A stretch of 64,000 bases of DNA, taken from positions 5,890,001 to 5,954,000 of the forward strand of contig NC_022663.1 in the NCBI RefSeq assembly GCF_000157895.3, read 5' to 3'. Origin of the DNA: Mycobacterium kansasii ATCC 12478 (GTDB lineage Bacteria; Actinomycetota; Actinomycetes; Mycobacteriales; Mycobacteriaceae). The notes beneath the pieces are model-generated. The model had not been told where the DNA came from, made no database searches, and saw only the letters and a list, made by a program, of their open reading frames with translations. Positions 60,346 to 64,000 of this stretch are shown in pieces. The translations under genes and the position numbers were made by a program. Position 1 is the stretch's first letter. Every line of letters begins with the position of its first letter.

Positions 60346-60783
60346 ATGGCCGGTTGGCGCGACAGCGTGACCGAGGAAGCACAAGCCGACCTCGACGAGT
60401 TGGTCGACGCCGCAACCGGGTTCGCGCTCGAGCGGGTCGCCTCGGCGGGTGAATTTCTGCCGTTCGCCCTCGCGGTGTCCAACGGCGGCGAACGACAAGC
60501 CATCGCGCCTAACTATCCCCGCGGTCGTGAACTGCCGATAGCAGAGCAGATCGCTACGCAGTGGCGCGCGCTCACCGACTTGAAGGACAGCCTGCGGGCC
60601 GCCGCCGTCGCGGTCAACGTCAGATTGACCGAGGCGAATCAGGACGGTATCGAGATCAGCGTTGAGCACCGCGAAGGTGTGGCGATCGGGCTGATCTTCC
60701 CCTACACCCGCGGCGCCGACGGCGCTTATCAGCTTGAGGCACCCTCGGCTCACCGGGAAGATCCACGCATCTGGGTGTCTTGA
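60346..60783 (+). CDS. uncharacterised 145-residue protein in the toxin island
   Basis: 145 residues starting MAGWRDSVTEEAQADLDELV. The first half is helical and acidic; the second half alternates in a beta-like way (GIEISVEHREGVAIGLIFPY). No signal peptide or membrane segment is present, and I do not recognise a family. It is divergent from the WXG100 pair (89 bases between starts) and converges on the EspL-like gene with 5 bases between stops. A cytoplasmic accessory or immunity role is only a guess. Confidence 0.75.
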   Translation: MAGWRDSVTEEAQADLDELVDAATGFALERVASAGEFLPFALAVSNGGERQAIAPNYPRGRELPIAEQIATQWRALTDLKDSLRAAAVAVNVRLTEANQDGIEISVEHREGVAIGLIFPYTRGADGAYQLEAPSAHREDPRIWVS

Positions 60784-60788
60784 CGTCC

Positions 60789-61136
60789 CTACGCCGGAGG
60801 CGGCAGGTCCCGCATCACCGCCAGGGCGTCGGCAATACTGTCCGCTAGCTCCGCAACATCATCGGCCATGCATTCCTGCGCGTAATCGGTTGCCGCGCTG
60901 ATGGTTTCGTTGATCATCCGAGCAACGTCGTGGGCGCCCATGCCAAGTATCCCCGGGTTGATGCTGAGTCCGATGAGGCGTCGATGCCCATTAACCGTCA
61001 CCTCGACGGCGCCTGTCTGATGTGTGGCGGTGAACGCCTCGGCGTCCATCCGGTGAACCTGCTGGTCCAGAAGAGACATCACGACGTCGGCCTGATCAAA
61101 CATCCGTCTGACCTGGGGGTGATGAGCCGGGCTCAC
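60789..61136 (-). CDS. EspL-like protein, YbaB/EbfC family
   Basis: 115 residues from GTG 61136, with GGAG about six bases upstream. The YbaB/EbfC fold is recognised from the central GAVEVTVNGHRRLIGLSINP flanked by helices. Among mycobacterial members the closest in memory is EspL (Rv3880c, also 115 residues), an ESX-1-associated protein with VEVTINGHQWLTGL at the same place. Its position beside a WXG100 pair and a WXG100-like toxin supports a chaperone or stability role in type VII export. DNA binding, as in EbfC, is an alternative. Confidence 0.8.
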   Translation of the reverse strand: MSPAHHPQVRRMFDQADVVMSLLDQQVHRMDAEAFTATHQTGAVEVTVNGHRRLIGLSINPGILGMGAHDVARMINETISAATDYAQECMADDVAELADSIADALAVMRDLPPPA

Positions 61137-61171
61137 ATTATCTCCGTCGATTCACGCAGCGGGTCAGCGAC

Positions 61172-62149
61172 TTACGGCAGCAACACTATTGAGCCGGTGG
61201 TCTTGCGGCCCTGCAAGTCCTGATGTGCCCGGGCAGCTTCGGCCAGCGGATACCGACCGCTGATCTCCACGTTGACCACCCCGCCGCCGATGACGTCGAA
61301 CAGCTCGGCGGCGCGCCAGCCGAATTCCTCGCCGGTGCGCAGGAAGTGGACCAGTGATGGGCGGGTCAGATACACCGACCCGGCCGCGTTGAGGCGCTGC
61401 GGGTCGACCGGCGGAACCGGACCGGAGGCGGCGCCGAACAGCGCCAGCGTCCCGCGGACGGCCAGGCTGGCCAGGCTGGCGTCGAACGTGGTGGCGCCCA
61501 CGCCGTCGTATACGGCCGCCACACCGGCTCCGTCGGTCAGCGCCCGGATCCGATCGGCGAACTGCCCGGCATCGGTGGGGTAGTCGAGAACCTCGGCCGC
61601 ACCGGCTTCCCGGGACAGCTTGGCTTTCTCCGGGGTCGAGACGGTGCTGATCACCCGCACTCCCAGGTGAGTGGCCCACTGCGTCAAGATCAGCCCGACA
61701 CCGCCGGCGCCGGCATGCACCAAGATCGTTTCGCCGGATTGCACCGGGTACACCGACTTCAGCAGGTAATGGGCGGTCAGGCCCTTCAGCAACGCCGACG
61801 CCGCCACCTCGGAGCTGACGCCGTCCGGTACCTTGGCGCTCAAAAACGCTGGCGCCGTGCAGAATTCGGCGTAGCCACCATTGGCGGAAGCGCTGACCAC
61901 CCGGTCGCCCACCGTGATGGCGCTCTCGACTCCTTCACCGATGGCCACCACGGTGCCGCACACCTCGGAGCCGATGATGAACGGCAGTGGTCGTGGGTAC
62001 TGCCCCGAACGGAAATAGGTGTCGATGAAGTTGACACCGATCGCCTCGGCCTTGACCAACAGTTGGCCGTCGCCCGCCTCGGGCTGTGCCGTCTCGACGT
62101 AGCGCAACACCTCGGGGTCGCCGGTTTCACTGACTTCGATTGCGTGCAT
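61172..62149 (-). CDS. qor: NADPH:quinone oxidoreductase, zinc-independent MDR family
   Basis: 325 residues from ATG 62149 (MHAIEVSETGDPEVLRYVE). It is a medium-chain reductase of the quinone oxidoreductase subgroup: AIGVNFIDTYFRSGQYP and GSEVCGTVVAIGEGVES in the catalytic domain, and LVHAGAGGVGLILTQWA for NADPH. The zinc ligands of alcohol dehydrogenases are absent. It reduces quinones by one electron using NADPH. It corresponds to Rv1454c. The start lies only 19 bases from that of the divergent Rv1455-like gene, so their promoters must overlap. Confidence 0.93.
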   Translation of the reverse strand: MHAIEVSETGDPEVLRYVETAQPEAGDGQLLVKAEAIGVNFIDTYFRSGQYPRPLPFIIGSEVCGTVVAIGEGVESAITVGDRVVSASANGGYAEFCTAPAFLSAKVPDGVSSEVAASALLKGLTAHYLLKSVYPVQSGETILVHAGAGGVGLILTQWATHLGVRVISTVSTPEKAKLSREAGAAEVLDYPTDAGQFADRIRALTDGAGVAAVYDGVGATTFDASLASLAVRGTLALFGAASGPVPPVDPQRLNAAGSVYLTRPSLVHFLRTGEEFGWRAAELFDVIGGGVVNVEISGRYPLAEAARAHQDLQGRKTTGSIVLLP

Positions 62150-62168
62150 CTGGTTATCATGCCCGGCA

Positions 62169-63023
62169 ATGAAGCTTGCCCGGCCGGATATCTTCCATCC
62201 GCGCGTCGTGCTGGCGGGTTGGCCGCGGCAGCCCGCCGGTGACGGCGACGACGTCGGGCTGGTTGCGGCGTTGCGCCACCGTGGGTTACACGCCCATTGG
62301 TTACCTTGGGACGATCCCGACGTGGCGCGCGCGCATCTGGTGATATTGCGGGCCACCCGCGATTACGCCGAGCGCCTCGACGAGTTCCTGCCCTGGACCA
62401 ACAGCGTGGCCAATCTGCTGAATGCCCCTTCGGTGGTCGCCTGGAACGCCGACCGTGGCTATCTGGAAGACCTGGACAGTCGGGGAGTGCCGACCGTGCC
62501 CGGTGAGGTATGCGCGCCGGGCCAGCAGATCCGGCTGCCGTATGCCGGACGGGTCTTCATCAGCCCGACGGTCGGCACCGGCGCCCGCCGGTTCAGTGAT
62601 CCCTCGCCGGCCGCGGCCTATATCGCCGAACGCCGGCAAGGCGGCCACTCGGTGGTGGTGCAGACGGCCGGCCCGGACGTTGAAACGGTGCTGATCTTCC
62701 TTGGGGGCCAGCCGTCGCACGCCTTCACTTCGCACGATGACGTGTTGCGCCAGGGTGAGCCCGATTTCGAAACCTGGGAGATCGGCGCCGCCGCGCTGGG
62801 CGCCGCCGCGGCCGCATGCGGCGTCGGCATCGGTGAGTTGCTCTGCGCGCGGGCCCACCTGGTCGGTGCGCGGCTGCTGGACCTGCAGCTGGTGGACCCG
62901 TCGTTGGGGTGGCGGCGATTGGACGCATCGGCCCGCGATCGGGGCCAGCGGCGGTTCGCGGTGTGCGTGGAGTCAGCTCTGGAGCGGTTGGGGCTGGGCC
63001 CGTTCTCGCATCGACGCCCATAG
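62169..63023 (+). CDS. conserved hypothetical protein, possible ATP-grasp fold (Rv1455-like)
   Basis: 284 residues starting MKLARPDIFHPRVVLAGWPR. The pattern resembles small ATP-grasp ligases related to glutathione synthetase: an N-terminal Rossmann-like half ending in WNADRGYLEDLDSRGVPTVP and a C-terminal half with DLQLVDPSLGWRRLD. The Lys and Asp/Glu/Asn ligands of active enzymes are not all evident, so activity is uncertain. The 3' end overlaps the convergent ctaA gene by 51 bases. Confidence 0.82.
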   Translation: MKLARPDIFHPRVVLAGWPRQPAGDGDDVGLVAALRHRGLHAHWLPWDDPDVARAHLVILRATRDYAERLDEFLPWTNSVANLLNAPSVVAWNADRGYLEDLDSRGVPTVPGEVCAPGQQIRLPYAGRVFISPTVGTGARRFSDPSPAAAYIAERRQGGHSVVVQTAGPDVETVLIFLGGQPSHAFTSHDDVLRQGEPDFETWEIGAAALGAAAAACGVGIGELLCARAHLVGARLLDLQLVDPSLGWRRLDASARDRGQRRFAVCVESALERLGLGPFSHRRP

Positions 63024-63929
63024 CGCCGCGGTGGCTGCGGTGCACGCTGCGGCCCCGGCGACGTGGGTGGCGACCAGCGCCGGCGGAACCCCGATGTGGT
63101 ACTGCACGATGCCCACCAGCGCCTGCGCGAAAACCAGGGCGAGCAGCACGGCGAGGCGCCGCAGGATCGGCCGTCCCGCACCGACAGCCAACAACCCGAA
63201 TCCGAGGCCGACCAGCAACGCCAGGTAGGAAACCAGCAGCGACGAATGCAGGTGCACCAGGGTGTTGATCTCGACTTTCAGCCGCGGCACCGTGCGGGTG
63301 GGGCTCTTGTCACCGGCATGCGGCCCGGCGGCTGTCACCAGCGTGCCGGTGACCAGGACCGCGGCCAGATTCACCGCGCTCAACACCGTGAGCGCGCGCA
63401 GCGGTCGGACCACGAGCCGGCGAACAATCCCGTCGTCGGGCTCGCCGATCTTGACGTAGAGCAACACCGACAGCCACACCATCGTCATGGATGCCAACAG
63501 GTGAACAGACACTGTCCACCACAGCAGCCCGGTGCGTACCGTGATGCCGCCGATCACCGCCTGCACCACCGTCGACGCGGGCATCAGCCATGCGTAGACC
63601 AGCACCTCGGGACGCCGGCGCGCCCTGGTGACCGCCAGCACGGCAGCCGCCGCGGCGATCACGACCGCGAAGGTGATCATCCGGTTGCCGAACTCCACCG
63701 CCTGGTGGATCCGCGGCACTTCGGCAACCGCTACCGGGGTGAAGCTGCCGGGGAAGCACTGCGGCCAGGTCGGACAACCCAGGCCCGACGCCGTGACCCG
63801 CACGATCGTGCCGGTGACCGCGATACCGCCCTGGGTCACGATGACGGCGGCGGCAATTGCGCGCTGCACCCGCAGACTCGGGTCGGGGAGCAGGTCCACC
63901 AACCGCATCAGGGTTCGTCCGACGGCCAC
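62973..63929 (-). CDS. ctaA: heme A synthase (CtaA/Cox15 family)
   Basis: 318 residues with eight membrane helices in two similar halves. It oxidises the heme O methyl group to heme A, the step after CtaB. Conserved features are VTASGLGCPTWPQCFPGSF with the loop cysteines, VPRIHQAVEFGNRMI with the first heme-ligand His, and LVHLHSSLLVSY and LVATHVAGAAACTA with His in the second half. It corresponds to Rv1456c, first annotated as a transporter. The last 51 bases overlap the convergent Rv1455-like gene. Confidence 0.9.
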   Translation of the reverse strand: MAVGRTLMRLVDLLPDPSLRVQRAIAAAVIVTQGGIAVTGTIVRVTASGLGCPTWPQCFPGSFTPVAVAEVPRIHQAVEFGNRMITFAVVIAAAAAVLAVTRARRRPEVLVYAWLMPASTVVQAVIGGITVRTGLLWWTVSVHLLASMTMVWLSVLLYVKIGEPDDGIVRRLVVRPLRALTVLSAVNLAAVLVTGTLVTAAGPHAGDKSPTRTVPRLKVEINTLVHLHSSLLVSYLALLVGLGFGLLAVGAGRPILRRLAVLLALVFAQALVGIVQYHIGVPPALVATHVAGAAACTAATAALWASMRERAQPQPLQS

Positions 63930-63948
63930 CGCCCGATCGTAACGACAA

Positions 63949-63968
63949 CTACGTCACGTAGTAGAAGC
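63949..63968. promoter_or_regulatory. palindrome and 12-mer shared by the ctaA and ctaB upstream regions
   Basis: CTACGT-C-ACGTAG (63949-63961) is a perfect inverted repeat 20 bases before ctaA and overlaps CGTAGTAGAAGC (63957-63968). The same 12 bases occur at 51470-51481, 31 bases before ctaB. A minus-strand frame from the window edge stops at about 63955, so this may also be the 3' end of an upstream gene. Confidence 0.35.
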
Positions 63969-64000
63969 GGGCGTCGCGCCGAGATTGCCGCCATGGCTGT

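Noticed and set aside
63955..64000. 3' end of an upstream minus-strand gene ending RFYYVT
   Set aside because: Only about 15 codons are visible, not enough to support a gene call.

Overview
The window is high-GC chromosomal DNA from a slow-growing, non-tuberculous Mycobacterium. Three things point to this: many genes match the Mycobacterium tuberculosis Rv1420-Rv1456c stretch in content and order; PE, PE_PGRS and PPE genes are present; and several genes absent from that stretch of M. tuberculosis lie between them (ppc, a coxLSM set, an HNH 13E12 remnant, an otsB1-like gene and a toxin island). Rv names are recalled from memory and could not be checked by search. The species was not determined. 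No rRNA, tRNA, CRISPR array or insertion sequence was seen.

Layout. 1-4415 (+): 3' part of uvrC, then rapZ, yvcK/cuvA and whiA as a tight operon. 4489-11828: wax ester synthase/DGAT, two facing 20-bp repeat arrays, a minus-strand lipid operon (plsC-like, fadD12-like, lipO-like) and a PucR-type regulator. 11910-17200: a Rieske membrane protein, a PE protein with a serine-hydrolase domain, and a large DUF3556 membrane protein. 17210-23524: a TetR regulator facing an SDR - acyl-CoA synthetase - WS/DGAT operon, then an FAD oxidoreductase. 23830-28409: frameshifted 13E12/HNH gene, PPE protein and a secreted Pro/Val/Ala-repeat protein.

28820-31884 (+): gap-pgk-tpiA, the lower glycolysis operon. 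31911-39529: PPE protein, FUSC transporter and a three-subunit molybdenum hydroxylase (coxL-coxS-coxM, form II type). 39626-42748: secG and ppc, divergently transcribed. 42762-44114: PE_PGRS. 44250-51219 (-): tkt-tal-zwf2-opcA-pgl plus a small coiled-coil protein. These genes make up most of the pentose phosphate pathway. Between zwf2 and opcA are two 53-bp MIRU-like units carrying tiny coupled reading frames. 51513-52496: ctaB. 52675-56388: a fusion of two HAD domains and a GH65 domain (OtsB1-like) in which both HAD nucleophile positions are substituted, with a possible DosR box upstream.

56468-61136 is the most striking accessory region. A WXG100-like protein ends in a predicted Tox-REase-7 nuclease and is followed, with a 4-bp overlap, by a likely immunity gene. 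Nearby are a tandem WXG100 pair (one carrying YxxxE), an EspL/YbaB-like protein and two unrecognised proteins. I read it as a type VII-secretion-linked toxin/immunity island inserted between ctaB/otsB1 and qor. The window ends with qor, an Rv1455-like gene and ctaA.
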